This document shows positions 19,301 to 27,878 of a stretch of DNA of 64,000 nt, piece after piece (the stretch's first letter is position 1; every line of letters begins with the position of its first letter). The notes beneath the pieces are model-generated. The model ran no database searches, had not been told where the DNA came from, and saw only the letters and a list, made by a program, of their open reading frames with translations. Source of the DNA: DATFDN01 sp963767645. Its GTDB lineage: Bacteria; Pseudomonadota; Alphaproteobacteria; Acetobacterales; Acetobacteraceae. Both the position numbers and the translations under genes were made by a program. Where the stretch lies: contig CAVYEW010000008.1 in NCBI GenBank assembly GCA_963767645.1, forward strand, positions 434,001-498,000, in the 5' to 3' direction.

Positions 19301-19790
19301 GCACCAGAACCACAGCGAGGCGGCCCTGGCCGTTTTGGACGAAGCCGAGCGGATCGCCACCGAGCTGGGGTTGCGCGGGTTCTTCCTCACCGACCTGCGC
19401 CAGACTCGGCTGGAGGCCGCGCTGGACCTCGCTGAGCGGGCCGGCCCGGGCGACCGAGCGCGCGCACTGTCTGCCGCGCGCCGGGCCTGCCGGGTCGCCC
19501 TGGACCATGGCCGGGTGGACACCTACCTGCTCGCCCGGACCTACCGGCTGTGTGGCAGCTACGAGTGGCTGCGGGGCCGGGGGTCGCGGGCGCACGGGTG
19601 GTGGCAGCGGGCCGTGGACCATGCAGAGCGGACCGGGACGTGGTACTCGGCGGCCGCCGCGCACACCGAGATCGGGATCCGGACCGGCGACCGGCAGCAC
19701 CTCGACCGCGGGGCCAGCATGTTCGCCGAGATGGGCGTGGACAGCGCAGTGCTATGGCCCGGGGCGCGCGAGGGCGCGCAGCCCGGATAG
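16344..19790 (+). CDS. Class III adenylate/guanylate cyclase with AAA ATPase (STAND-like) and TPR arms
   Basis: About 1148 residues, intact. Residues 28-215 are a class III cyclase domain with metal-binding FADLSGFTSL, second metal site IGDALLAVFGAPV, and the DTVNTAARLQQAA segment. Residues about 230-500 are an AAA/NACHT-like ATPase with Walker A GDAGLGKS and Walker B LVVVLEDWHWADD. The remainder is helical TPR-like repeats. Proteins of this plan are soluble, with the ATPase/TPR part thought to sense a signal and control the cyclase. The start at 16344 is a choice; the frame is open to an ATG at 16218. It sits between two genes encoding cNMP-binding membrane effectors and overlaps the convergent patatin gene by 39 bases. 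Confidence 0.9.
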   Translation: MGQPEDVGGGASRLNSASGRGSPSRADRRVVTVVFADLSGFTSLGERLDPEELTDLLRDCLAGLIAEIHAREGWLEKQIGDALLAVFGAPVAHEDDPARAVRTALAMLQRMAEVNARVQERIGRPLALHIGVNTGLVVMTRDLESGPGARAGELVVVGDTVNTAARLQQAAGSGQVFVGAATHAATSRAFDYAPLPPLSVKGKQATLVAYECLRELPQPARTGPAASRRLVGRDEELTVLREHLDRVAHGTGGLVVVEGDAGLGKSRLVTEAGRNPDPERLRWLPGHALSLTRGIRYWPFVDLLRGFAGIEEGDAGAVSWAKLESKLGALAGEDGTDTGLYLGVLLGLPLAGEREAQVRFLDADKVNVQVFRAVRRFLQHLTEQRPLVVVLEDWHWADDASVQLLEHLMPLIRTMPLLIVCTTRPQPDGTPARLIEAARRAVADRLTEIRLAPLSATASLELVGEAFGLGTLPHGLREVVLRRAEGNPFFLEEIVRALVDLGLVRQGATGQWELSEALGQLGIPDTVRGVIVARIDRLDEELKELLRVAAVVGRSFLRSLLAAIAEHDRDVDAHLGELQLLDLVRERRHLPELEYAFRHALTQEAVYDSILLKRRRELHRAVARVVEELLVDRGTELYGLLAFHYARAEDWENAERCLLAAGDQAGGVAADAEALDYYQQALAAHDRLGGNRWTPLQHAQLQRKIGEALFRRGRNAEALKHLRAALAQLGAPFPESRSGARSSIVRGAAGQVAWLLRGAPAPAGGEPDAAAVEIAHLYRVLCAIFLFTDPELYFLGSLRLARHAQRHHVPSGLVTACAQLGMVWLALERPGLALRSHRRAVAIADTLDDPVAGALAQLCMGAHRLFAQADWPAARQHLERSADTAWRTGDLRSWGTARTVLVVCHTISGEMERASAMAREQIRVGEDGGDDPIRAWGMCNLAVAVGMCGGLAEATGPLARAADMLRAVPDYHALMPTLAWLAWCELHQNHSEAALAVLDEAERIATELGLRGFFLTDLRQTRLEAALDLAERAGPGDRARALSAARRACRVALDHGRVDTYLLARTYRLCGSYEWLRGRGSRAHGWWQRAVDHAERTGTWYSAAAAHTEIGIRTGDRQHLDRGASMFAEMGVDSAVLWPGAREGAQPG

Positions 19791-21339
19791 TGCCTGTTCC
19801 ATCGCCTCCTCGCCCGCGGCGAGGAACCGGTCAGCGAGCCGGAAGTCACGCCAAGTCCCGGGCCCGAACCGGGGCGTGACCGGCACGGACGCCGCGGCAG
19901 TCTGAGCGGCGGCCGCGCCGAACGAGGCTAGCTCCAGGCTCTTGATGAGCGGATCACGGTCGCGTGCGGCCCGTTCCGGTTCCGGTGCCCCCGGCCACGC
20001 CGGCAGCGCTTGCCGGCCCAGCAGGTTAACCGCGATCGTGACATCGACCCCGACCAGCGCGGCGGTCGGGACCGGGGTGAGGACAACGGCGTCGACCAGC
20101 CGCTGGTCACCGCGCCGCACCGGCAGGTACAGCCCAGGCACCGTCGTCGCTGCGACCAGCGCGTCCGCCACCCCGTCCTCGGTCAGCGACACCGGGCACT
20201 GAGCGGCCAGGTCTGCGGTCATCACGGCCAGCGGCATCGCCAGGTCAGCGAACCGGGCGTCCGCGGTTGTCTCCCGGGCAGGCGCTCCATCACCGCGGTG
20301 CCGTCGGCGCCGCCGCGGCGGAACATCGCCTGCACGGCGCTGGTGTCGAAGCGCTCCCGCAGCAGCTGTTCGACGGTGCCCGCGTCATAGGCCGTCCACG
20401 CGCGACCCAGGCGCCGATGCTGCTGCCGGCGACCGCGTCGACGACGTAGCCGGCGCGCGCAGGCTGCGCAGCGCCCGACGTGCGCCCAGCCCTTGCCCCG
20501 CCCGCCCCGAACGCGATCCCGATCGAGGCGCGGGCCAGCCGGCGCCCGAGCCGGGCCGGGTCCACGGTGGGTTCGACCCAGTTTACCTCGGTCGGAAGCA
20601 GGGCGGCGAGCGGCGGGTCAAAGGCGCCGTCCGCGGGCAGCACGGCTATCGTGCGGTCGCAGTAATCGAGCAGCTCGGCGAGGTTGGCGTGGTCGGTGCG
20701 CACGTGGAGGAGCACCGGCCCGGCGGCTTTCGGGCGTCGAGCCGGGCGAGTAGCTCGGGCGTCGGGCTCTGCCTTGCGGCGATCCCGCTCTCTGCCGTCG
20801 CGGTCCGCTCGGATAGGGCCGGCTCCAGCACCGGCCGCGTCGAGCACGGTCAGCGGTGCGGCACTGGCCGCCTGAGCCGTCGCGACCGCGGTCGCTGCAC
20901 CTGCCCAGCCAGCCGACCCGGTCAGCAGCGCCGTGATGCGTGCGGGTGCTGGTCGCGCTGTGCGCGCGACCAGCCGGCGGCCCAAGATCCTGGCGAGATT
21001 AGCCAGCAGCACAGGGTGGCGGGCAGCAAGGGCCAGGAACGGCCTCCCGCGACAGCTCGGATACCGCGCGAGGCACCCGCGCGAGCAGCGTTGCCGAACG
21101 CGGCTCGCCAGTGAGCAACGCTACCTCCCCACGACATCACCCGCTCGTTGCCGCCCGAGCAGCGCTGCGGTGTCGCCGTCGAGCACGTGCAGCAGGCCAC
21201 GCTCGACGAGGTAGAGGCTGTCGCTGCGGTCCCCCGCCCGGCACAGCACCGCGCCGGCCAGCAGCTCACGCGGCCGCAACTGCGCGTGCAGCGCCTCGCG
21301 CGCGCGCTCGTCGAGGCTGTCGAACAGTCCCTGGCTCAC
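19752..21339 (-). pseudogene. cNMP-binding domain-patatin phospholipase fusion, broken by several frameshifts
   Basis: Joining three frames gives one protein. It begins at a GTG (21339) with GGAAGG before it: SQGLFDSLDERAREALHAQL, LCRAGDRSDSLYLVERG, then cassette GEVALLTGEPRSATLL (a cNMP-binding domain). After a linker with LLHVRTDHANLAELLDYCD comes a patatin domain: oxyanion IGIAFGAGGAR, nucleophile elbow VAGSSIGAW, and a C-terminal LVDAVVLTPVP where the catalytic Asp normally sits in DG. Indels lie near 21125, 21010, 20480, 20400 and 20250. The family resembles NTE-type patatins with regulatory cNMP sites. It converges on the cyclase gene and overlaps its end. Confidence 0.8.
20242..20333. 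repeat. Parental copy of the segment repeated at 13532-13640
   Basis: Same orientation as the displaced copy, lying inside the patatin domain of the broken phospholipase gene. The two copies are about 6.7 kb apart and flank the channel and cyclase genes, so homologous recombination between them could excise that block. Confidence 0.7.
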
Positions 21340-21849
21340 GATCCACCTTCCGGGCCGGGGGAACGGCGTCCGCGGTGCCCTCCTCTCCGCTACATAGCCG
21401 ATGACTTCGGCCGGCGCGTCGAGAGGGTCGTTCAAGAAGCTACCCGGGTACTGGACGCTGGTCCAGGGAGTCCACAACCGCCGTGATCGGCGCAACGCGA
21501 AGCCAAGTCGCGACCCAGGTTGGCGACCTCGCATCGTGGCTTGTCAAATGGCGTTTGTGACTTGGAGCGCTCGTTCCATGCAGGCACTTAGTGTCGAATC
21601 GGGCGCCGCTCGGTCTCGGGTGCCGGAGAAATTGCATCGGACGTGCGCGCCCGACATTCAGCCTCTGAGATGCGTCCCTGGGGGCCACGGTAACGCTGAC
21701 AGGAGCCGATCCGTGGGCTCCGCACGGACGCGGGCTCGATCAAAGCACTTCTAGTGAAAGCAAATTGCCGAATTTGCCAAAAACGGCGTGACGACGCTCG
21801 GTGTTGAATTTCCTGGCGGGGGTGCTCTCTATCTTTTCACCGTGTGTGC
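21340..21849. other. Stretch without a recognisable gene
   Basis: No conserved coding segment seen between the start of the patatin gene and the CcdA remnant. It should contain the promoter of the patatin gene. Confidence 0.3.
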
Positions 21850-22200
21850 TACTCTGCTGGCGATAAAAGGCCACCTCCTCGGCCTACCGGCACTGGCATT
21901 CGGCCTAGTTTCATCGTTTGTAGGCGTGGGCCTGTTCGTGGCGACTTGGGCTTCTCGATCGGGCTGGACGGCGATGCATTCCGGAGTGCATCTGCCGTTC
22001 TTCTGGCTGTGTCGGTACAGTGCTGCTGAGCGAGCCCTTCGAGCAGCGGTTTGCCATCGCAGCGAGCGGGGTGAGTAACGCCGGCAATCAATTAGCTAAG
22101 TCGGGTTTCGCTGGCCCTTTTCGCTTTCGGACTGCTCGGGGCCGTCTGGAGCCCCTGCATTGGATTGGCCCCCAACTCGGGCTACAGCACCTCACGATGC
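21850..22200 (+). pseudogene. CcdA/DsbD-type cytochrome c biogenesis membrane protein remnant
   Basis: Three frames together give KGHLLGLPALAFGLVSSFVG, GFSIGLDGDAFRSASAVLLA, LLSEPFEQRFAIAASGVSNA and ALFAFGLLGAVWSPCIG. The last carries the WSPC cysteine motif of CcdA-type thiol-disulfide transporters. At least three indels and the loss of both ends make it non-functional. Confidence 0.6.
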
Positions 22201-22421
22201 GGGCTCTGCCCTCCGAGCCAGCCGAGGATTTGATGCACGATGCCGGGTGGCAGCCTCGCCGTGGCACACAAGTCATCAAGAGTGACGTGCAGGCCCCGCG
22301 AGAGTATCAAGGATTGCCTACCAGCGCTGCTATACGCCGCCTCGCGAACGTCGATTGTGACCGAGGCTGATGAGGCCGCGCCCGCCGCGCAGAACGCGAT
22401 GCTAGCCGAGCCAGGAATGCC

Positions 22422-23516
22422 TCAGAGATAGCGGGCACGGATATCGACCGTGGAGCGTTCGCCCAGGTGGTCGAAGTTCCTGGCCAGCCAGTCCGTGGCC
22501 ACTCGGCGCCCATGCTCGCACAGCCACGCCAGAAAGGCGCGATCGGCGTTCAGCTTAGAGCTCACGCCCAGCTTGATCGTCACCTCGTCGGCGGCGATGG
22601 CATGGATCAGTATTCGCTTCATGCTCGGACGGCTGAGCTGTCCGCTGTCGATCAGCTCGTTCACGAAGTGGATCGCTCGCATCTCCCGCATCAATGAGGA
22701 ATTGAAGCTGATCTCGTTCACCCGATTGAGGATCTCGCGTGCCGTCCTGGGCGGCTCCGGACGCTCGACCGGGTTGATGTGCAGGATGACGACATCGCAG
22801 GAGTCGCAGCCGTAGATCAGCGGGAAGATGGCGGGGTTGCCCATATATCCGCCGTCCCAGTAGCATTCGCCGTCGATCTCGACCGCCCGGAACAGGAACG
22901 GCAGGCAGGCCGACGCCAGCACGGCGTCGGCGGAGATTTCGGCGGACTGGAACACCTTGACCTTACCGGTTCGCACATTGGTGGCTGAAATGAACAGGCG
23001 AATCGGCCCAGTTGGCTTTCGCAGCACCTCGAAATCCACGCTGGCCAGCAAGGCGTCGCGTAGGGGATTGAGATTGAGCGGGTTGAACTCGTATGGGCTG
23101 AACAGTCGGGTGATCATGTCGAAGCCGACGAAGGCCGGTGACCATTCCAAGCCCCAGTTGCTGGAGACCCGGTCAAACCAACTTGGCTGCAGCGGCGACA
23201 GGGCGGCGGCATCGGCCACTCGGCCCCAAAACTCGGAAAGTACCCGGCGGGCTGCTTCCCTGCCCCCGATCGCCATTCCATAGGCAAAGCAGGTCGCGTT
23301 CATCGCGCCGGCGGAGGTCGCGCTGATGCCTTCGACGGCGATTCTTTCGTCCTCCAGGAGGCGATCAAGGATCCCCCAGGCGAGTGCTCCATGCGCGCCG
23401 CCGCCTTGCAGCGCCAAGTTGATCCTCTTGACAGCGACTGGCTTCCCAGGGTCGGATCGAGCCAGAGACGACGCATCCGCTATCGCTCCAGCCGGACTGT
23501 CCAGCAGTGTGCTCAT
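22422..23516 (-). CDS. Patatin-like phospholipase family protein
   Basis: About 364 residues. Patatin signature: INLALQGGGAHGALAWGIL (oxyanion GGGxxG), nucleophile ISATSAGAMNA (GxSxG variant TSAGA), and catalytic Asp in YWDGGYMGNPAIF (DGG). It resembles PHB-depolymerase-associated patatins often paired with 3-hydroxybutyrate dehydrogenase. The start ATG at 23516 overlaps the bdhA stop (ATGA), so the two genes form a translationally coupled pair. A role in lipid or polyhydroxybutyrate turnover is inferred. The gene itself appears intact; its upstream partner is damaged. Confidence 0.88.
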   Translation of the reverse strand: MSTLLDSPAGAIADASSLARSDPGKPVAVKRINLALQGGGAHGALAWGILDRLLEDERIAVEGISATSAGAMNATCFAYGMAIGGREAARRVLSEFWGRVADAAALSPLQPSWFDRVSSNWGLEWSPAFVGFDMITRLFSPYEFNPLNLNPLRDALLASVDFEVLRKPTGPIRLFISATNVRTGKVKVFQSAEISADAVLASACLPFLFRAVEIDGECYWDGGYMGNPAIFPLIYGCDSCDVVILHINPVERPEPPRTAREILNRVNEISFNSSLMREMRAIHFVNELIDSGQLSRPSMKRILIHAIAADEVTIKLGVSSKLNADRAFLAWLCEHGRRVATDWLARNFDHLGERSTVDIRARYL

Positions 23517-24205
23517 CAGTGTGCGGTCCATCCGCCCTCCACCGGCAGCGCCGCGCCGGTGATTGCAGGGGCGTCCTCGCTGCACAGGAACGTCGCCGCT
23601 GCCGCGATCTGCTCGACCGTAGCAAAGTGCCGTGTCGGCTGCTCAGCAAGGAATACATGGCGAATGACCGCATCGCGGCTGATGCCGTGAGCGCGGGCTT
23701 GGCTTTCAACTTGCCGTTCGACCAGTGGAGTCCTGACATAAATGGGGCAGACCGCGGTGCAGGTGACGCCGTGTTCCGCGGCCTCGAGCGCCACCACCTT
23801 CGCCAGGCCGACTAGCCCGCGCTTGGCGGCGACGTAAGCCGACTTGAAGGGGGACGCGATATTCACGACCCGCCTGAAGCCGCGCCCTTTCATGTCGGGC
23901 AGAAGCGCACGTATCGCATGAAACGGCGCCGACAGATTGGCGGCGAGAATGATATTCCACTTTCCGGGCGGAAAGTTCTCCACCTGCGCGGCGTGCTGGC
24001 TACCCTGTCGTTGACCAGGAGATCCATCGGTCCGACGCTGCGGCTGATGCGCTCGATCATCGCGGTTATGGTGTCCGGATCGGCCATGTCCGCCACCTCG
24101 AAATGGCCAGGCACGTCGTGCGAGGTACCGAGTTCGTGACACAGCCGGTCTGTCTCGGCCTCACCCGCGAGCCCCTTGAGAACAATGGTGACGCCTTGCC
24201 GGATG
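23516..24205 (-). pseudogene. bdhA: 3-hydroxybutyrate dehydrogenase (BdhA-like SDR), N-terminus lost and frameshifted
   Basis: Recognisable blocks: GHFEVADMADPDTITAMIER, SVGPMDLLVND in one frame; then VENFPPGKWNIILAANLSAP, FHAIRALLPDMKGRGFRRVV, AYVAAKRGLVGLAKVVALE (YxxxK site) and TGAALPVEGGWTAH in another. The switch lies near 24010. The N-terminal TGSTSGIG cofactor loop is gone, a short deletion removes residues before SPFKSAYVAA, and the 5' end is an IstA fragment joined in frame. With the downstream patatin it would have formed a hydroxybutyrate operon. Confidence 0.75.
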
Positions 24206-24348
24206 GCTTCATAGCCGCCCTTATATCCGATGGCGCGCAGTGCCTCAAACACCCGGCCAAGCGTCAGGCGCTCGCGCGCCGGCTTTGCCGCATTCGCCAA
24301 CAGCAGGCGTTCAAGCTCGTTCCTCCAGGCGCCAAGCTTAGCCCGCAA
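24206..24348 (-). pseudogene. IS21 IstA transposase fragment fused to bdhA
   Basis: LGAWRNELERLLLANAAKPA, RERLTLGRVFEALRAIGYKG and GYEAIRQ match the region after the helix-turn-helix of IS21 transposases. It reads in frame straight into the bdhA remnant (QGVTIVLKGLAGE). Confidence 0.65.
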
Positions 24349-24436
24349 ATCTCACAAGACGTAGGTGCATCGGGGCTCCGAATCGGCGAAAGTTCTTCTG
24401 CGACAAAGGCTTATCGCAACGCTGAGGAGGTCCTCG

Positions 24437-24556
24437 ATGCCGACAGAGTGTAGCCCGTCGCGGTTCGAGTTTGCACCCGTCGAGACCGAGCGTGTGGTGG
24501 CCGGCTTCGACGGCGGGGCGATCACCTCCGATGCCGGGGCGCTGCTGCTCGGGGCC
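24437..24556 (+). pseudogene. N-terminal fragment of an IS1380-family transposase
   Basis: From an ATG preceded by GAGGAGG, the sequence ECSPSRFEFAPVETERVVAG and FDGGAITSDAGALLLGA is the standard start of IS1380 transposases. It is cut after about 38 codons. The leader upstream probably contains the element's left end. Confidence 0.7.
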
Positions 24557-24702
24557 TTCCCGCGCGTTGCATGATCGCGGGCGGGCGTTGGGAGATGATA
24601 CGAAATTCGCGTGATCGGTGCACCTGGGGGCGGCTCGCTCCCTGCTGCCACTGGCACGGCACGTCCGGAGCATGCTGGCCGCCTCCAACGAGGAGGCTGT
24701 GC

Positions 24703-24885
24703 ATGCCAATCCGTCCCGATCCGGCTCGTCCCCCTCATCGGCAGCCGACGGCGCCTCGGCGGCAGCGCCCACGGTCACGGACCATGCTGCCCGCACCGGC
24801 ACGGACGCAATTGGCGCAGCAGATCGCCTCCCTGCTCCAGCGAGTCCGGAACGAGGAGGCGCATCATGCTGACCGCGGCGCCTGA
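24703..24885 (+). CDS. Small basic protein overlapping the recombinase start
   Basis: A 60-residue frame with GAGGAG before its ATG, ending in RTQLAQQIASLLQRVRNEEA. Its last 20 bases overlap the start of the serine recombinase gene, implying translational coupling. Similar small helical genes precede such recombinases in other alphaproteobacteria (recollection, not checked). The first half is Pro/Arg-rich and may be altered. Confidence 0.5.
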   Translation: MPIRPDPARPPHRQPTAPRRQRPRSRTMLPAPARTQLAQQIASLLQRVRNEEAHHADRGA

Positions 24886-26140
24886 TCCTGCCGAGCGGGT
24901 TACCACGGCGCACCGCGCCAAGCTCGCCTACATCTACGTGCGCCAGTCCACGGCTGGCCAGGTCCGCCAGCACCAGGAGAGCACCGCACTGCAATACCGG
25001 TTGGTCGACCGCGCCGCCGGGCTCGGCTGGCCCCGCGAGCGCATCGCGGTGATCGACGATGACCTCGGCAAGTCAGGAACGTCCAGCGCCGAGCGCCACG
25101 GTTTCCAGCGTCTGATTGCCGAGGTTGGTATGGGCAAGGCCGGGCTGGTGCTCAGCCTCGACGCCTCGCGGCTGGCCCGCAACAACCGCGACTGGCACCA
25201 GTTGCTGGAGCTGTGCTCGATTTTCGGCGTGATCATCGGTGGTGGCGAGCGGCTGTACGATCCTGGTGTCTACCACGACCGCCTGCTCCTGGGCTTGTCG
25301 GGCATCATGAGCGAGGCGGAGTTGCACCAGATCCGCATGCGCCTGCACCAGGGCGAGCGGCAGAAGGCAGCGCGCGGTGAGTTGCGTCTGCCGCTGCCGG
25401 CCGGTCTTGCCTACGGCCGTGGCGGCGAAATCACCCTCAACCCGGACGAGGAGGTGCAGGCGCGGCTGCGGTTGGTGTTCGGCCTGTTCCAGGCGCTGCA
25501 GACTGCCAAGGCGGTGATGCGCGAGCTGCGGCGGCATGGTCTGCTGCTCCCGGCGCGCCCGCTGCACGGGCCAGCCCCGCATGCCATCGTCTGGGTGCCG
25601 GCCGACAGCGCCCGGGTGCTCCAGATCCTACAGAACCCGTCGTATGCCGGCGCCTACGTCTACGGCCGCCACCGCCAGGACCCGCTGCGGCGCCGCACCC
25701 GTGCGGCTCGCAGTGCTACCGCCAGGGTGCCGGTCGAGCAGTGGCCGATTTGCCTGCGCGCCCTGACCCGCAGCACGCAGAAGCCGGTCTCGGCGTTATG
25801 GAACGTCACGCGCTCGACCAGGCCGGCGAGCACCTCCGTTGGGGCGCCCTGGACAGCAGTAGTAGGGGAGGGGGCAGGGATGTGGGTCAGGGGCGCCTCA
25901 CGCCAGGGTCAGACATTGCCATCAGTCCGACGGTCGGTCCGCTTTGGAGAACTTTCTGGTGCACACCCGTCCGCATCTTGGTTGCAACCGCTACCACCAT
26001 CCCGTCCAGCGAAGCACGGCCCGGAGAGCCAGAGCCAATTACACCGCCGTCATGCGACCGAGCCGATTGACCACCCGCGGGCCAGCTCCGGGCATTCTGG
26101 GCGCCGTCCGAACCAGCAGCTGGGAGCCTATTGGCATTAA
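24866..26140 (+). pseudogene. Large serine recombinase (resolvase/invertase family), C-terminally truncated
   Basis: GAGGAGG lies 6 bases before the ATG. The catalytic domain has YIYVRQSTAGQVRQHQEST (Ser nucleophile), GWPRERIAVIDDDLGKSGTS and LSLDASRLARNNRDW. The recombinase domain has GLAYGRGGEITLNPDEEVQA and ILQNPSYAGAYVYGRHR. Homology ends near 25780, inside the recombinase domain. The rest of the frame is compositional, so the zinc-ribbon and C-terminal half are missing. Intact members are about 650-700 residues. Confidence 0.8.
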
Positions 26141-26500
26141 TGGCGCTATTGACACCGAGGTAGATTGTCCGGATGCACTGCAAATCCGGTTACATATCGA
26201 TCCGCAACGCCCTGTGGACAGAGGTTGACGACCTAATGGGCGACAGCTGGTCGTCCTGTCGCACCTGCGCGGCTGACTCTGCCCGCGCCTCGGATGGGCA
26301 AATCCTTCAGGCGAAATGGAGGCCAGGCAAACGCCATTCAACGGCGTAGGAACGAACCGGACTTAGCTCTCCCAACCGCCCACCGATGCGGCAGTAGTCC
26401 GGCGCACCATGGCAAGGGTAGGTCGCGCGAAAACGCTTCCGTTGGGTCCGCAGGAGGTCCGCGAACATCTTCTACGCTGTGGATAACCCTTGCTAAGTAC
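25785..26500. other. Stretch without a recognisable gene
   Basis: Apart from the spurious tail of the recombinase frame I see no conserved protein segment. GC is lower around 26100-26250 than in the surroundings, suggesting a different origin. Confidence 0.3.
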
Positions 26501-26547
26501 TGGTGGGCGCACAAGGACTCGAACCTTGGACCCGCTGATTAAGAGTT
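26501..26547 (-). tRNA. 3' fragment of tRNA-Lys(CTT), likely attachment-site remnant
   Basis: Read on the minus strand, the anticodon loop CTCTTAA, the anticodon 3' stem, the T arm (GGTTCGAGTCC) and the acceptor 3' strand with encoded CCA are all present. The 5' half (D arm, acceptor 5' strand) is absent; different sequence precedes the anticodon loop. This is what tyrosine integrases leave or carry when they use a tRNA 3' end as att site. Confidence 0.75.
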
Positions 26548-26764
26548 TGCTGCGGCGGCCGCTAAGGCATTGATCGGCCAAACCACTGTTCCGTCGAGCC
26601 CCGGCGCCTTCAGAGCGAGTTACCATCGTATTGTGGGTCTCGTTCGTCCGCGCAAGGCTGGCGACGTGCGCGCTGTCGCTTTGTTCATAGATCACGTACC
26701 TGACGCCCTTCGTTGCAGAAATGCAGCCAGGCATGCCTCCATCAGGCGAGCGGCCCGGCGGCGG

Positions 26765-26957
26765 GGTCGAGCCGCGCTGACAACGGTCAGGAGGCCGATG
26801 CTGCGGATGTCGCGCGCCAGCCGGGAGGGGTTCTCGCGGATCACCGGCACCACGTCCGGGCCGTAGGTCTTGTAGACGCGCACCCGTGCGTGAGGTGCCG
26901 ACCCATGGGCATGCAGGACCGGCATGGTCTCGCGGAGCAGGTTCTGCTCTGCCAAGC
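26765..26957 (-). pseudogene. Second RecD2-like HhH fragment
   Basis: GLAEQNLLRETMPVLHAHGS, RVRVYKTYGPDVVPVIRENP and SRLARDIRSIGLLT match the same RecD-like HhH segment as 11730-11984, but divergent at many positions. IS66 is inserted at its 5' side. Confidence 0.65.
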
Positions 26958-27024
26958 CGACGACGGTAAGCGTCAGCCGGTTCCCGCCTTGCGATGACGG
27001 CTGGTGTCCGCCGATGTCGCGGAC

Positions 27025-27474
27025 ATGGCAAACGACACGGACACGCGGGCGGACCTCGTAGGCGCCGCTTACGAGGCTCGTAAGAGCGCGGTGCGACCCG
27101 GGGCTGGCTCTGGTGTGGAGGTTCGGGTTCGGGCTGTCCGGCGGCGGAGTTGGTCGGCCGAGGACAAGCTGCGGATCGTGCGCGAGACGTTGGAGCCTGG
27201 CGCGGTGGCCAAGGCGGTGGCGGATCGGCACGGCATCAGCACCGGGTTGCTGTTCACCTGGCGCAGGGAGATGCTGGCAACGGCGATGTCGGGCTTCATG
27301 CCGGTCGAGGTCGCACCTGAGCTGCCGCGGATCGAGGCGCCGGCGAGGGAGACAACGCCCGAGGCACCCGGCGTAATTGATGTGGCATTCCCGTCCGGGG
27401 CGACGGTGCGCGTCAGCGGCCGCGTGGATCCGGCGGTGCTGTGCGGCGTGTTGGCGGAGCTCGGCAGGCGCTGA
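27025..27474 (+). CDS. tnpA: IS66 accessory protein TnpA (HTH)
   Basis: About 149 residues with a helix-turn-helix region (WSAEDKLRIVRETLEPGAVA, KAVADRHGISTGLLFTWRRE) and the IS66 TnpA C-terminal IDVAFPSGATVRVSGRVDPA. It is needed with TnpB for IS66 transposition. The ATG at 27025 is taken as start; a GTG at 27004 is also in frame. Its TGA overlaps the tnpB ATG. Confidence 0.88.
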   Translation: MANDTDTRADLVGAAYEARKSAVRPGAGSGVEVRVRAVRRRSWSAEDKLRIVRETLEPGAVAKAVADRHGISTGLLFTWRREMLATAMSGFMPVEVAPELPRIEAPARETTPEAPGVIDVAFPSGATVRVSGRVDPAVLCGVLAELGRR

Positions 27475-27821
27475 TGTTCGGGCCTCCTCCAGGCACGCGG
27501 GTGTTCCTGGCGTGCGGCGTGACCGATATGCGCAAAGGCTTTGACGGACTTGCGGCGCAGGTGCAGACGGTTCTGGCGCAGGATCCCTATGGTGGGGCTG
27601 TGTTCTGCTTTCGTGGGCGCCGCGGCGATCTGCTGAAGATTTTGGTCTGGGATGGTCAGGGCCTGGTTCTCGTGGCGAAGAGGCTTGAACGCGGCAAGTT
27701 CGTCTGGCCGCGGGCGAGCAGCGGCGTGGTCTCTCTGACGCCGGCAATGCTCTCGATGCTGCTCGAGGGAATAGACTGGCGCATGCCGGCGTGGACAGCA
27801 CGACCTGAGGTGGTCGGGTAA
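27474..27821 (+). CDS. tnpB: IS66 accessory protein TnpB (Orf2)
   Basis: 115 residues with the family hallmark RVFLACGVTDMRKGFDGLAA, then GGAVFCFRGRRGDLLKILVW and ERGKFVWPRASSG. The ATG is embedded in the tnpA stop (TGATG), showing coupled translation. The molecular role in transposition is unknown. Confidence 0.9.
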   Translation: MFGPPPGTRVFLACGVTDMRKGFDGLAAQVQTVLAQDPYGGAVFCFRGRRGDLLKILVWDGQGLVLVAKRLERGKFVWPRASSGVVSLTPAMLSMLLEGIDWRMPAWTARPEVVG

Positions 27822-27878
27822 CGCCATCTCCATTTGGAGCGACGCGACACGATCGACGACGCTTCGCGCGTGGCTCCC

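Noticed and set aside
26294..26542. Plus-strand frame ending AHKDSNLGPAD
   Set aside because: This peptide ending is the classic mistranslation of a reverse-strand tRNA 3' end; the tRNA-Lys fragment explains it.
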